Of a DNA stretch of 64,000 nucleotides, positions 1 to 8,666 are shown piece after piece. Position 1 is the stretch's first letter. Every line of letters begins with the position of its first letter. The position numbers were made by a program, and so were the translations under genes. The DNA lies in the NCBI RefSeq assembly GCF_004341165.1, contig NZ_SLZR01000003.1, positions 248,001-312,000 on the forward strand. The letters are read 5' to 3'. The notes beneath the pieces are model-generated. The model saw only the letters and a program-made list of their open reading frames with translations. It was not told where the DNA came from and did not search any database. Origin of the DNA: Reinekea marinisedimentorum (GTDB lineage: Bacteria; Pseudomonadota; Gammaproteobacteria; Pseudomonadales; Natronospirillaceae).

Positions 1-247
1 CCGGTTCTATTTTCAGATAGTCCGGGTGATGGCCGGCTTTCAGCATCAGGCAGGATTTACATTGTCCGCAGGCTTCCGTTTCATCTACCCGACTGCATAA
101 CAGCTTAGTCGCCAACTGCGAAGCAAAAGCACTGCAGCCATCGCCACTTTTGCCGACAATCATCAAACCATGCGGCAAAACCTTTTTCTGATACTGAGAT
201 ACGGTTTTCTGAAAATCCGAGTGAAGCCAGTCAGGTATTCTACGCAA
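1..247 (-). CDS. holB: DNA polymerase III delta' subunit, N-terminal part
   Basis: Clamp-loader subunit that helps place the sliding clamp on primed DNA. Only the first 82 codons are in the window. The reading frame starts at a TTG at 247 that overlaps the end of tmk by 8 bases, and runs off the left edge. It shows a degenerate P-loop (GKSGDGCS, about residues 27-34) and a four-cysteine zinc module (CSRVDETEACGQCKSC) followed by the AGHHPDY stretch typical of delta' and tau/gamma subunits. The tmk-holB order is the usual one in gammaproteobacteria. The start codon is inferred from spacing, since no ATG fits between the tmk stop and the conserved region. Confidence 0.88.
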   Translation of the reverse strand, partial: MRRIPDWLHSDFQKTVSQYQKKVLPHGLMIVGKSGDGCSAFASQLATKLLCSRVDETEACGQCKSCLMLKAGHHPDYLKIEP

Positions 248-860
248 AGTAAGCCTCCAAGGCAGTTAACAGCTCTTCAGTTACTTTCTCTACCGGATTA
301 TTCGCGTTAATGCGAATGAACCGCTGCGGGTGCGCCTGCGCACGTCGTTCATAGGCGCTGCGGCAACGGTTAAAGAACGCCATACTTTCCTGTTCAATTC
401 TGTCCAATTCACCGCGAGCTGAAGCACGGGCCAGGCCGACTTCTGCATCGCAATCAAACCAAATGGTGAGATCCGGCTGAAAATCATCAAGTACCGTTAG
501 CTCCATCTCGCGTATCAGGGCTTCATCCAGGCAGCGCCCACCGCCCTGATAGGCATAGGTTGCATCGGTGAAACGATCGCTGACAACCCAGTCGCCGGCA
601 GCGATTCCGGGCCTGATCAGGCGCTCGACATGCTGCTTGCGCGAGGCAAACACCAGTAGCAACTCAGCCACGGGGTCTATTTCTTCCTCGTGGTGATCCA
701 GAATCAGGTTTCTGATTTTTTCAGCGACTGGTGTGCCACCCGGTTCACGGGTACGAACAATCTTATGGCCACGGGACGCCAGCCATTCTACAAGTACCTG
801 AGCCTGTGTGGTTTTACCGGCGCCTTCAAGGCCCTCGATAGTGATAAATTTACCGGTCAC
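240..860 (-). CDS. tmk: Thymidylate kinase
   Basis: Cytoplasmic enzyme that phosphorylates dTMP to dTDP in dTTP synthesis. The 206-residue protein has a Walker A loop at residues 10-17 (GLEGAGKT), the DR(F/Y) motif at 95-96 with the following TYAYQGGGR substrate-binding stretch, and an arginine-rich lid around 145-154 as in E. coli-type (type II) TMPKs. Length is normal for the family. The start is a GTG that shares four bases (GTGA) with the mltG stop, so it is translationally coupled to mltG. It lies in a minus-strand run pabC-mltG-tmk-holB with overlapping genes. Confidence 0.97.
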   Translation of the reverse strand: MTGKFITIEGLEGAGKTTQAQVLVEWLASRGHKIVRTREPGGTPVAEKIRNLILDHHEEEIDPVAELLLVFASRKQHVERLIRPGIAAGDWVVSDRFTDATYAYQGGGRCLDEALIREMELTVLDDFQPDLTIWFDCDAEVGLARASARGELDRIEQESMAFFNRCRSAYERRAQAHPQRFIRINANNPVEKVTEELLTALEAYFA

Positions 861-1906
861 TGGCTCTCCTCCGCCGCAGGTGAAGACTGATAGTCTTTGC
901 GTCGCCCAAAGCGCTGATACTTAATGACAGCATTATTGTGCTCTTTCAGCGTTGATGAAAAGTAATGAGTTCCATCGCCCTTAGCGACGAAATAGAGTGT
1001 GTTTCCTGCTGCCGGGTTCAATGCCGCGAATATGGCATCTTCACCTGGGTTAGCAATAGGCGTAGGAGGCAATCCATAACGTGTATAGGTGTTATATGGC
1101 GTATCGGTACGCAAGTCTTTGCGGGTGATGTTGCCATCGAAATCCGGCCCCAGGCCATAAATCACGGTCGGGTCTGTTTGCAGCCGCATACCGATGTTAA
1201 GCCTTCGGGTAAAAACACCAGCGATTTCAGCGCGCTCAAAAGCTGCGCCGGTTTCTTTTTCCACAATGGATGCCAGTATCAGTGCTTCATAGGCAGAGTT
1301 CACCGCAGCATCTTCAGATTTATTAAGCCACTGACGCTCAAGCACCTGCTGCATTTTCTTATACGCCAGGCTGAGAATTTCCAGATCGCTGGTGCCGGAT
1401 TCAAACAGATAGGTATCCGGATACAACCAGCCTTCCAGGTTTTTTAATTCAGGGTCTATCTTTGCTGTTATTTCCGCGACCGACATGTTGGCCAGAGTCT
1501 GATCTAAATGCTCATGAGCCTGCAGTGCAGTTAAATAATCACGAACCGTTTTTCCTTCAATGAACTGGACTGAGCGCAATATTTTATCGCCACGGATAAA
1601 CTGATCGATAATCTGCTCAACACTCTGGTTCGATGCAATCTCGTATTCACCGGATTGAATGTTGGTCTTCTGGTGATAGCGCAACCAGAGTTCATGAATT
1701 CTGGGGTATTCAATCCAGCCTTCCGATTTAAAATCGAGCAGAACACGCTTTACTGAGGAACCCTTCTTAACAATATAGGTCTGCGCGTCATTCTCGAAGG
1801 CAACGGTTCTATTCAGTTCATTATATGAAAAGCTCAGGATCGCCAGTCCAATAGCCACCACTAACAGAAAGACCAAACCCAATAATTTCTTGGCTAAAAT
1901 GCTCAT
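857..1906 (-). CDS. mltG: Endolytic murein transglycosylase MltG (YceG-like)
   Basis: Inner-membrane lytic transglycosylase that cuts nascent peptidoglycan strands and is thought to end glycan elongation. The 349-residue protein starts with a short cytoplasmic end and one membrane segment (about residues 7-27). A LysM-like segment follows, then the YceG domain with the motif ILASIVEKETG around 210-220, which carries the catalytic glutamate (Glu216 or Glu218; Glu218 in E. coli), and RLNIGMRLQTDPTVIYG. It overlaps pabC upstream (ATGA) and tmk downstream by four bases each. The pabC-mltG-tmk-holB order is conserved in E. coli and Pseudomonas. Confidence 0.96.
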   Translation of the reverse strand: MSILAKKLLGLVFLLVVAIGLAILSFSYNELNRTVAFENDAQTYIVKKGSSVKRVLLDFKSEGWIEYPRIHELWLRYHQKTNIQSGEYEIASNQSVEQIIDQFIRGDKILRSVQFIEGKTVRDYLTALQAHEHLDQTLANMSVAEITAKIDPELKNLEGWLYPDTYLFESGTSDLEILSLAYKKMQQVLERQWLNKSEDAAVNSAYEALILASIVEKETGAAFERAEIAGVFTRRLNIGMRLQTDPTVIYGLGPDFDGNITRKDLRTDTPYNTYTRYGLPPTPIANPGEDAIFAALNPAAGNTLYFVAKGDGTHYFSSTLKEHNNAVIKYQRFGRRKDYQSSPAAEESQ

Positions 1907-2691
1907 AAGTTCCAGTTGTAATTAAGATCTACTTTTTCCGACAGAATGCGGTTATCGATGCTGACAACCGGTACCATTCCGATCAGACTATTTGTCAGCG
2001 CCGCAGCTTCAACATTGGCCAGCTCATCGCGGTGAATTTCTCTCACCTGCACTGCATTCTGCTCAATAACCTGTTGCCTGAGGATACCTGCAACGCCGGC
2101 AACTTTCAGTGAAGGCGTTAGCCATTCAGAGCCAACCTTGAAAAACACATTGCACATCGAGCCTTCAATAATATTTTTTTGCGCATCGCTTAGCAGCGCT
2201 TCGTGTGCGTTATTCTTGCGGGCAAACTGACGGGCGATGACAGAGTCCAATCGGTTTAAATGCTTCAATCCCGCAAGCGTCTGATTTTCATTGATATAGG
2301 TTTCTGCAACAACAACCTTTGCCCCTTTTTCAGCCCAAGCGGGCTTTACATAATCGGCCAGTTGCAGAACAACATCGGTGGTCTGCTGTTGGGGATCAAA
2401 ATCATAGCCTCGTCCCGGGTAGTTTCGCAGCAGCATGATTTTCAGCGCATGCGGAACTGTAATGTCCCGAACCAGCCGGGAAATCTCATTCAGAAGCTTA
2501 TCCGTGCAGCTCTCAGACCAGGCAAGATTGAGTATTTCAACGCCTGAAAGCAATCGGTTCAAGTGATCAGTTAAGAATTGAGGCCCGTTGTGATCAACAT
2601 AAATCGTTTCAAACAGGCCATCGCCATAGGCAAGTGCTCGGTGAGAAGCCGGAATTGCTCCGGCCTCACCGTTTATTAGAGTAATTTTCAT
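1903..2691 (-). CDS. pabC: Aminodeoxychorismate lyase
   Basis: PLP enzyme of the fold-type IV (branched-chain aminotransferase-like) family that converts 4-amino-4-deoxychorismate to p-aminobenzoate and pyruvate for folate synthesis. The 262-residue protein has the N-terminal RALAYGDGLFETI motif and the LKHLNRLDSVIAR motif whose Lys143 should bind PLP. Length is close to the usual 265-270. It is 38 bases downstream of fabF with no visible terminator between them, so probably cotranscribed with the fatty-acid genes. Its partner PabB is encoded at 61-62.4 kb. Confidence 0.95.
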   Translation of the reverse strand: MKITLINGEAGAIPASHRALAYGDGLFETIYVDHNGPQFLTDHLNRLLSGVEILNLAWSESCTDKLLNEISRLVRDITVPHALKIMLLRNYPGRGYDFDPQQQTTDVVLQLADYVKPAWAEKGAKVVVAETYINENQTLAGLKHLNRLDSVIARQFARKNNAHEALLSDAQKNIIEGSMCNVFFKVGSEWLTPSLKVAGVAGILRQQVIEQNAVQVREIHRDELANVEAAALTNSLIGMVPVVSIDNRILSEKVDLNYNWNL

Positions 2692-2729
2692 CTTTGTATT
2701 TTGGCACAGACCGCCGTTAATTCAGAAGT

Positions 2730-3968
2730 TTAAATCTTACTGAAAATTAACGAGCCGTTAGTTCCGCCAAAGCCAAACGAATTGCTTAAAACATGCTGCA
2801 GCGCCATCTGCCGTGACTGATTAGGAACGTAGTCCAGATCACAGGCCGGATCGACGTTATCCAGGTTAATTGTGCCCGGAACAACCTGATCACGCAGTGC
2901 CAGAACGCAGAACAGCGCTTCAATGGCGCCTGCTGCACCCAGCAGGTGACCCGTCATCGACTTGGTGGAGCTGATAACAATTTTATCGGCATCTGCACCA
3001 TAAATTGATTTACAGGCCTGAGACTCAGCAACATCGCCGGCCAGCGTTGAAGTACCGTGAGCGTTGATGTAATTAACATCAGCAGCATTCATACCGGCAT
3101 CATTCAGTGCATTCTGCATAGAAGCAGCAGCACCTGCGCCATTTTCTGAAGGAGATGTCATGTGGTATGCATCGCCACTCATACCAAAGCCGGTCACTTC
3201 AGCATAAATAGTCGCGCCACGAGCCTTGGCATGTTCGTACTCTTCCAGCACCAGCACAGCAGCACCATCGCCAAGTACAAAGCCATCACGGTCTTTATCC
3301 CAGGGGCGTGATGCAGCCTGAGGGTCGTCATTTCGGGTAGACAGTGCCCGCGCAGCACCAAAGCCACCCATACCCAGCATACCGGAAGCCATTTCAGCAC
3401 CACCGGAAATCATGACATCCGCATCACCATAAGCGATGGTACGAGCGGAGTACCCAATGTTATGGGTGCCGGTCGTACAGGCGGTCGTAATCGCAATATT
3501 CGGGCCTTTAAAGCCGTATTCGATAGAAACATTACCGGAAATCATATTGATAATGGCAGCCGGTACGAAGAATGGCGAAATACGACGAGGACCAGAACGC
3601 GTCATAGCCGCGTAGTTTTTCTCGATGGTATCCAAACCACCAATACCGGAACCAATGGCTACACCGATACGACCCGCGTTTTTTTCTGTCGCCACAATAC
3701 CCGAATCTTTGATCGCTTCTACAGCGGCGGCGTAGCCATACTGAATGAAGCCATCCATTTTCTTGGTATCTTTTGGATTCATATAGTCAGCAGCATTGAA
3801 GTCTTTAACCTGAGCCGCAAATTTCGTTGAAAATTTCTCTGTATCGAAGTTTTCAATGAGATTCACACCACTTTTGCCGCCCAAAATGCCTTCCCAGGTG
3901 GTTGAAACATTGTTACCCAATGGACTGATGCAACCTAAACCGGTTACAACCACGCGTCTTTTAGACAT
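2730..3968 (-). CDS. fabF: Beta-ketoacyl-ACP synthase II
   Basis: Condensing enzyme that elongates acyl-ACP with malonyl-ACP, including the C16:1 to C18:1 step. The start is placed at the ATG at 3968, giving 412 residues and the standard N-terminus [12 protein letters not shown], with a GGAGA ribosome site just upstream. The open frame continues 23 codons further, but that part overlaps the acpP-fabF hairpin and is not conserved. The active-site Cys lies in [10 protein letters not shown] and the two histidines in [11 protein letters not shown] and TGHLLGAAG. It is downstream of acpP, the classical order. Confidence 0.97.
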   Translation of the reverse strand: MSKRRVVVTGLGCISPLGNNVSTTWEGILGGKSGVNLIENFDTEKFSTKFAAQVKDFNAADYMNPKDTKKMDGFIQYGYAAAVEAIKDSGIVATEKNAGRIGVAIGSGIGGLDTIEKNYAAMTRSGPRRISPFFVPAAIINMISGNVSIEYGFKGPNIAITTACTTGTHNIGYSARTIAYGDADVMISGGAEMASGMLGMGGFGAARALSTRNDDPQAASRPWDKDRDGFVLGDGAAVLVLEEYEHAKARGATIYAEVTGFGMSGDAYHMTSPSENGAGAAASMQNALNDAGMNAADVNYINAHGTSTLAGDVAESQACKSIYGADADKIVISSTKSMTGHLLGAAGAIEALFCVLALRDQVVPGTINLDNVDPACDLDYVPNQSRQMALQHVLSNSFGFGGTNGSLIFSKI

Positions 3969-4008
3969 ATATATTCTCCGTACCAAATTCCATATAACAC
4001 TTAAAACG

Positions 4009-4047
4009 AAAAAAGCCGTATTAACTCTTAAAAGCAATACGGCTTTT
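4009..4047 (-). terminator. Hairpin terminator or attenuator between acpP and fabF
   Basis: Arms AAAAGCCGTATT at 4011-4022 and AATACGGCTTTT at 4036-4047 are perfectly complementary with a 13-base loop. On the minus strand the hairpin is followed by six T. It lies 20 bases past the acpP stop and before fabF, so it likely makes most transcripts end after acpP. That fits the need for far more ACP than FabF. Confidence 0.75.
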
Positions 4048-4067
4048 GATAACGATAGTGTGCTCGA

Positions 4068-4304
4068 TTAAGCCAAGTGAGTATTGATGTAATCGATAGC
4101 GTTTTGAACAGTTTGAAGCTTCTCAGACTCTTCATCTGGGATCTCAGTTTCGAACTCTTCTTCAAGAGCCATAACCAAGTTAACGGTGTCTAAAGAATCG
4201 GCACCCAGATCATCAATGAAAGATGCTTGTGCTGTTACGTCTTCTTCTTTAGCGCCTAACTGTTCACAAACAATTTTCTTAACGCGATCTTCAATGCTGC
4301 TCAT
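4068..4304 (-). CDS. acpP: Acyl carrier protein
   Basis: Small acidic carrier of growing acyl chains as thioesters on 4'-phosphopantetheine. The 78-residue protein has the [18 protein letters not shown] signature, with Ser37 as the attachment site. The ATG at 4304 follows a strong AAGGAG site. It lies between fabG (104 bases upstream) and fabF. It probably has its own promoter upstream (4355-4382) and is followed by a hairpin terminator, both consistent with very high expression. Confidence 0.98.
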   Translation of the reverse strand: MSSIEDRVKKIVCEQLGAKEEDVTAQASFIDDLGADSLDTVNLVMALEEEFETEIPDEESEKLQTVQNAIDYINTHLA

Positions 4305-4354
4305 AATGAGAACTCCTTAAAAGTGTTTAGCACTGTCTTAAATGTGCTGGCTAG

Positions 4355-4382
4355 TTTATATAAACGTTAATCTATTGGGCAA
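4355..4382 (-). promoter_or_regulatory. Candidate acpP promoter
   Basis: On the minus strand TTGCCC (4382-4377) is followed after 16 bases by TATAAA (4360-4355), about 50 bases before the acpP start, in the 104-base gap after fabG. The -10 is good and the -35 fair. A dedicated acpP promoter is known in other gammaproteobacteria; here it is a sequence-based inference. Confidence 0.45.
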
Positions 4383-4408
4383 GTGAAAAGACTATTTACC
4401 TTTCGGAA

Positions 4409-5149
4409 TTAGCCCATATACATGCCACCGTTGACGTGGATGGTTTCTCCGGTTATGTAAGAGGCGCCATCACTGGCTAAAAACAGCGCAGCATGAGCAA
4501 TCTCTTCCGGTGAACCCAGGCGGTTTAACGGCACCTGTTTCATCAGGTTTTCTTTTACATCTTCAGGTAATTCGTGTGTCATATCGGTCTGAATGAAACC
4601 CGGTGCGATCGAATTGACGGTAATGTTACGACTGCCAATTTCACGCGCCAGAGACCGTGTAAAGCCCTCTACACCTGCCTTAGCAGCGCAATAGTTAGCC
4701 TGACCGGCATTGCCCATTGAGCCAACAACTGACGAGATGTTGATAATACGGCCTGTACGGGCACGCATCATCGCCTTAATTACTGCCTTACTCATGGCAA
4801 ATACAGATGTCAGGTTGGTATCCATCACCGATTGCCATTCATCTTCTTTCATTCGCATGAACAGGTTATCTTTTGTAATGCCGGCATTATTTACCAATAT
4901 AGCCACATCACCAAAATCTGCCTTTATTTCTGCCAGAACCTGTTTGATAGACTCAGCATCCGTCACATTCAGGCAGTAACCCTTACCGGTATAGCCTTTT
5001 TCGGTGAAGCGGGCGGTAATAGCACCTGCACCGTTTTCACTGGTTGCCGTACCAGCAACTGTATAACCCTGCGCACCGAAGGCGTCGGAAATAGCAGCAC
5101 CAATACCCCGGCTTGCACCTGTTACTAATACGATTTTTGAATCAGACAT
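4409..5149 (-). CDS. fabG: 3-oxoacyl-ACP reductase
   Basis: NADPH-dependent short-chain dehydrogenase that reduces beta-ketoacyl-ACP in fatty-acid elongation. The 246-residue protein has the TGASRGIG cofactor loop (10-17), the NNAG motif (87-90), and the catalytic set Ser140, Tyr153 and Lys157 in ISSVVGSMGNAGQANYCAAK. It starts three bases after the fabD stop, so the two are cotranscribed. Confidence 0.98.
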   Translation of the reverse strand: MSDSKIVLVTGASRGIGAAISDAFGAQGYTVAGTATSENGAGAITARFTEKGYTGKGYCLNVTDAESIKQVLAEIKADFGDVAILVNNAGITKDNLFMRMKEDEWQSVMDTNLTSVFAMSKAVIKAMMRARTGRIINISSVVGSMGNAGQANYCAAKAGVEGFTRSLAREIGSRNITVNSIAPGFIQTDMTHELPEDVKENLMKQVPLNRLGSPEEIAHAALFLASDGASYITGETIHVNGGMYMG

Positions 5150-5152
5150 GCT

Positions 5153-6082
5153 CTATGCCCCTACTCTTTTTTCAAATGAAGCCAAATCACCCAAAGCCGT
5201 ATGGGTCAACTCTTTAGCAATTCGTCGGTTTAATCCGGAAAGCACCTTGCCCGGACCACATTCAATAATCTCAGTAATGCCCTGTGCCGCCATAAACTCA
5301 ACAGACTTCGTCCACTGAACTGGCTGGTACAGCTGCTCAAGCAGGTTTTTTCTGATTTGGGCAACATCGGTAACCGCTTGAGCCACGCGGTTCTGCACAA
5401 TCGGCGCACTCGGTGCATTAAAGGTGATTTCCTCAAATGCCACTGCCAGTTTCTCAGCAGCCGGCTCCATCAGTGCACAGTGAGAAGGAACACTCACCGC
5501 CAACGGCATAGCACGCTTGGCGCCCATGGCCTTAAGTATTTCGATAGCACGCTCAACAGCGGCTTTTTGGCCGGCAATAACCACCTGACCCGGAGTGTTA
5601 AAATTAACAGCGGAAACCACCTCGCCTTCAGCGGCCTTAGCGCAGCCTTCAACGACCTGCTCGTCTGTTAAACCAAGAATAGCCGCCATCAGGCCTTGAC
5701 CAGCAGGTACCGCCTGCTGCATCAGCTGACCACGCAATTCTACAATCTTAACGGTATCGGCAAACGACATTACACCGCTGGCAACCAGGGCACTGTATTC
5801 ACCCAGGCTATGGCCGGCGAACAACGATGGTTCGGCATCCTGTTTGGAAGACCATGCACGATATAAAGCGGTACTGGCGGTTACCAGCGCAGGCTGAGTT
5901 TTCTCAGTCTTGCTCAATTCTTCAACCGGCCCATCCAAAACCAGAGCCTTCATGTCATAACCCAGAACATCTGAGGCTTCAGCAAAGGTTTCATCAACTT
6001 GCGGATACTGACCAAAAAAGTCAGCGAGCATCCCGACCTGCTGGGAGCCCTGACCAGGGAACACAAATGCTAGCTTTGTCAT
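5153..6082 (-). CDS. fabD: Malonyl-CoA:ACP transacylase
   Basis: Transfers malonyl from CoA to ACP to feed fatty-acid elongation. The 309-residue protein has the GQGSQ oxyanion region (10-14), the GHSLGEYSALV nucleophile motif with Ser92, and His201 in VPSHCALM. Length is standard. It follows plsX after 121 bases on the same strand without an evident terminator, and is tightly coupled to fabG. No fabH lies between plsX and fabD, unlike in E. coli but as in Pseudomonas. Confidence 0.97.
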   Translation of the reverse strand: MTKLAFVFPGQGSQQVGMLADFFGQYPQVDETFAEASDVLGYDMKALVLDGPVEELSKTEKTQPALVTASTALYRAWSSKQDAEPSLFAGHSLGEYSALVASGVMSFADTVKIVELRGQLMQQAVPAGQGLMAAILGLTDEQVVEGCAKAAEGEVVSAVNFNTPGQVVIAGQKAAVERAIEILKAMGAKRAMPLAVSVPSHCALMEPAAEKLAVAFEEITFNAPSAPIVQNRVAQAVTDVAQIRKNLLEQLYQPVQWTKSVEFMAAQGITEIIECGPGKVLSGLNRRIAKELTHTALGDLASFEKRVGA

Positions 6083-6203
6083 TACAGGTTCTCTTTATAG
6101 TTTCAATTTTTAATTGCGGCGGATTATGAAGACAACATCCAAAAGGTGAAAGTCTGAGGATGTTGAAACATTTATGAATTATAGGAACTTAAAACAGCTC
6201 ATA

Positions 6204-7205
6204 TCAGCTTAAAACTTCATCAGTAGACGAAAGCCACTCTAATTGTCCCAATACTCTTTCCGCTGCACCTTCAGCATAAAACTTAGCCGCTCGCTCCAGA
6301 GCATTGCGGAAGGCACGCTCTTTGGCACATCCATGACTTTTAACAACCGTCAGCTCACTGCCGGCGACAATGGCACCGTTACACTCTTCAGGATTAAGCG
6401 ATTTCATCGCAGAATGCAGCTCACCGCGCATCCAAAGCCCTAAAACCCGATTTACCAGGCCGTTACTCAAACGGGCTTTGAGGGTTCGATAAGCAAAACC
6501 CATTGCGCCTTCAGCCGATTTGATGACCGAATTGCCAGTAAAACCATCGCAGACAATCACATCCTGCTCGCCTGAGTAGATATCACTCGCCTCAATATAG
6601 CCGCGATAATCAATATTGCACCACTCAAGTAGCGCTTTGTGGGCCGCTTGTATATCCAGTGGCCCCTTGAAGCTTTCGATACCTACATTTAATAGCGCAA
6701 CCGAGGGTTTAGAGCCCCCTATCAGGCCAACACCAACCGCTGAAAATGCAAGCAGCTGTTCCTTTTTGGCCGAATAGGACGCACCCAGATCCAGCATTAC
6801 TGTCGGCTTTGACATCGTAGGTATATAAGACGCAAGTACTGGCCGCTTGAGATAGGGATGCACAGCACCGTATTTGGTGGTTAATACCAGCAGTACACCG
6901 GTGTGCTCAGCAGACACCACAACATCGGCCTTACCACTCTTCACGAGCTGGAAGCAGGCCTCAATGGAGCTGTCGCTATCAGAACGCAACAGTCGGGAAG
7001 GCTTAGAAGCAAAACCCTGTAAGGGCGGCTTGTCATACCAATCTATATTTACCGGACAATACTGAACAAGAGAGCGGAAGGTTTTCAGATCCCCAACCAG
7101 AATGCCCTGGTCTTTTGGGTGATCACGAAAGAATTGAAAACAGGCAGGAATTAAAACGGAGGGGCCGAAATCCCCTCCGTGAAGATCAATGGCAAAGGTT
7201 GCCAT
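6204..7205 (-). CDS. plsX: Phosphate acyltransferase PlsX
   Basis: Makes acyl-phosphate from acyl-ACP and phosphate, linking fatty-acid and phospholipid synthesis. The 333-residue protein begins with FAIDLHGGDFGPS, a variant of the family's DxMGGDxGP motif in which Leu-His replaces the common Ala/Met residues. It retains RLLRSDSDSSIEACFQLVKSGKADVVVSAEHTG and the VCDGFTGN motif. It starts nine bases after the rpmF stop, the near-universal rpmF-plsX pairing. Confidence 0.95.
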   Translation of the reverse strand: MATFAIDLHGGDFGPSVLIPACFQFFRDHPKDQGILVGDLKTFRSLVQYCPVNIDWYDKPPLQGFASKPSRLLRSDSDSSIEACFQLVKSGKADVVVSAEHTGVLLVLTTKYGAVHPYLKRPVLASYIPTMSKPTVMLDLGASYSAKKEQLLAFSAVGVGLIGGSKPSVALLNVGIESFKGPLDIQAAHKALLEWCNIDYRGYIEASDIYSGEQDVIVCDGFTGNSVIKSAEGAMGFAYRTLKARLSNGLVNRVLGLWMRGELHSAMKSLNPEECNGAIVAGSELTVVKSHGCAKERAFRNALERAAKFYAEGAAERVLGQLEWLSSTDEVLS

Positions 7206-7214
7206 CTTACAAAA

Positions 7215-7394
7215 TCAGTCGTCTTTACCAGCTACAACTTTCTGGCCTTTGTAGAAGCCATCTGCAGAAACGTGGTGACGACGATGAGTTTCGCCGCTGG
7301 TTGCATCTACTGAAGTTGTTGGAGCGGTTAAAGCATCATGAGAACGACGCATACCGCGACGTGAACGTGTTACTTTACTTTTTTGAACTGCCAT
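7215..7394 (-). CDS. rpmF: 50S ribosomal protein L32
   Basis: Small basic protein of the large ribosomal subunit. The 59-residue frame begins [20 protein letters not shown] and ends KVVAGKDD. The conserved N-terminus, length and position between yceD and plsX identify it. A strong AGGAGG site precedes the ATG at 7394. No zinc-binding cysteine pairs are present, so this is the zinc-free form. Confidence 0.97.
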   Translation of the reverse strand: MAVQKSKVTRSRRGMRRSHDALTAPTTSVDATSGETHRRHHVSADGFYKGQKVVAGKDD

Positions 7395-7450
7395 GGCTAA
7401 AAGCCTCCTACTGTTAATCTTAAAGAAGCGACTTCCAATACAAACAGAAG

Positions 7451-7966
7451 TTACTTCAAATCTTTTAAAATATCGAATGGACTCGGCGCTCGCTCAGGCG
7501 CTTGCTCAACCTCATCCATCCCGAATTGGGTTTCTATCTGACAACTGCCTTCTGGGTGCATCGCATGCATTGGAAGACTTAACAACAACTCATCTTCAAC
7601 AATACCGGCAACTTCAAGCTGCTCATCCGGCATTAATAGCAACGGATCCAGCTCAGCCGGCAAAGCTTTGGCCATTTCATCGTTATAAACCAAAGCCAAT
7701 GCAAATTCACCGCTTAACTCATTGCTAAAAGAGGTTAAACAGCGTTGGCATTGCAGACTAACTGCACACGAAACCGTCCCAGAGATAACTCTGCGACCAG
7801 AATCATCCCGCTTGAAAGCAAGTTGAACTCTGGCTGGTTCGTCAATAGCCGTTGCTGCCTGCATTAACCGAGGTAGCCTCGAGGCGGTGACAACACCTTC
7901 CAGTTCACCCTGCTTATCAGCAAGTTGATATGGATTGATGCGTTCAGGCAATTCGAAATTTGACAT
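7451..7966 (-). CDS. yceD: YceD family protein (DUF177), linked to 23S rRNA maturation
   Basis: Conserved DUF177 protein nearly always encoded upstream of rpmF; family members have been tied to 23S rRNA accumulation. The 171-residue form starts at the ATG at 7966 ([16 protein letters not shown]). An in-frame ATG eight codons upstream lies within the predicted promoter spacer. The central region keeps Cys-Xaa-Xaa-Cys (LQCQRCL), and the acidic C-terminal part has the PEGSCQIE and NPF-like [10 protein letters not shown] end typical of the family. It is divergent from the maf-like gene and heads a yceD-rpmF-plsX operon. Confidence 0.93.
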   Translation of the reverse strand: MSNFELPERINPYQLADKQGELEGVVTASRLPRLMQAATAIDEPARVQLAFKRDDSGRRVISGTVSCAVSLQCQRCLTSFSNELSGEFALALVYNDEMAKALPAELDPLLLMPDEQLEVAGIVEDELLLSLPMHAMHPEGSCQIETQFGMDEVEQAPERAPSPFDILKDLK

Positions 7967-7975
7967 AGGCGCGGT

Positions 7976-8003
7976 ATGATACGTATGCAACGCACTAAGT
8001 CAA
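7976..8003 (-). promoter_or_regulatory. Candidate promoter of yceD-rpmF-plsX
   Basis: On the minus strand TTGACT (8003-7998), a 16-base spacer and TATCAT (7981-7976) match sigma-70 boxes 5/6 and 5/6. The -10 ends only nine bases before the yceD ATG at 7966, so transcription would begin within a few bases of the start codon. No Shine-Dalgarno sequence is visible. Confidence 0.5.
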
Positions 8004-8071
8004 AGGCTTTTTGGGCCAAAACAACCGTTAATTCAAAGATTTAAGCTATTTTCACCTTGGACCCTATTTTT

Positions 8072-8659
8072 ATGAAAAAACCGGCGCTGATTCTGGCGAG
8101 CACTTCCACCTTTAAACAAAAGCAGCTCACTCAACTATGCCTGAATTTCGATGTTTTCGACCCGGAAATTGAAGAAGAGCACCCAGAAAGCACTCCTCCG
8201 GAAACCCTGGCGATAGAATTAGCCGCCAGCAAAGCCATAGCCGCCTCAGCAACCTTTGCTGAAAGCTGGGTTATTGGCTCAGACCAAACTGCCGTTACTG
8301 AAAGCGGCCTATTGCTCACAAAACCGATAACCGAAGGTAAAGCGTTTGATCAGCTCTCTGCCTGCCAGGGGCAGAAGGCTCGTTTCTATAGTGCAGTGTG
8401 CTTAATCAACAAATCTAAAAACATCAGCAGAAAGTGGTCTGTTACCACAGAGGTCGAGTTTCGCCAATTAAGCAGCGAAGAAATACGGCGCTATATAAAG
8501 AAGGACGAACCTCTCTATTGCGCCGGAAGCTTTAAGATTGAATCGTTGGGTATTTCATTATTTAACGCCGTGCGCTCAGAAGACCCTTCGGCACTTATTG
8601 GCCTGCCGTTGATTAGCCTGAGCCAGGAACTGAGGAGCATTGGGCTCCTCGTCCCCTAA
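8072..8659 (+). CDS. yceF: Maf/YceF-type nucleoside triphosphate pyrophosphatase
   Basis: Maf-family proteins hydrolyse non-canonical or modified NTPs; E. coli YceF prefers m7GTP. The ATG at 8072 is chosen (195 residues, MKKPALILASTSTFKQKQL) over a TTG five codons earlier. VIGSDQ, LSxxEIxxYIxKxEPLYCAGSFKIES and LFxxVxxxDPSALIGLPLISL match YceF closely. The first motif is unusual: E. coli has STSPWRR, while here it is STSTFKQ, so both arginines of the conserved S-x-S-P-x-R-R are replaced. Activity may therefore differ. It sits divergent from yceD, its usual neighbour. Confidence 0.88.
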   Translation: MKKPALILASTSTFKQKQLTQLCLNFDVFDPEIEEEHPESTPPETLAIELAASKAIAASATFAESWVIGSDQTAVTESGLLLTKPITEGKAFDQLSACQGQKARFYSAVCLINKSKNISRKWSVTTEVEFRQLSSEEIRRYIKKDEPLYCAGSFKIESLGISLFNAVRSEDPSALIGLPLISLSQELRSIGLLVP

Positions 8660-8666
8660 CACGCTG

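Noticed and set aside
2730-7205. Polyketide or polyunsaturated fatty-acid type cluster
   Set aside because: The fab/plsX/acpP genes are single-domain housekeeping enzymes in the standard type II order.
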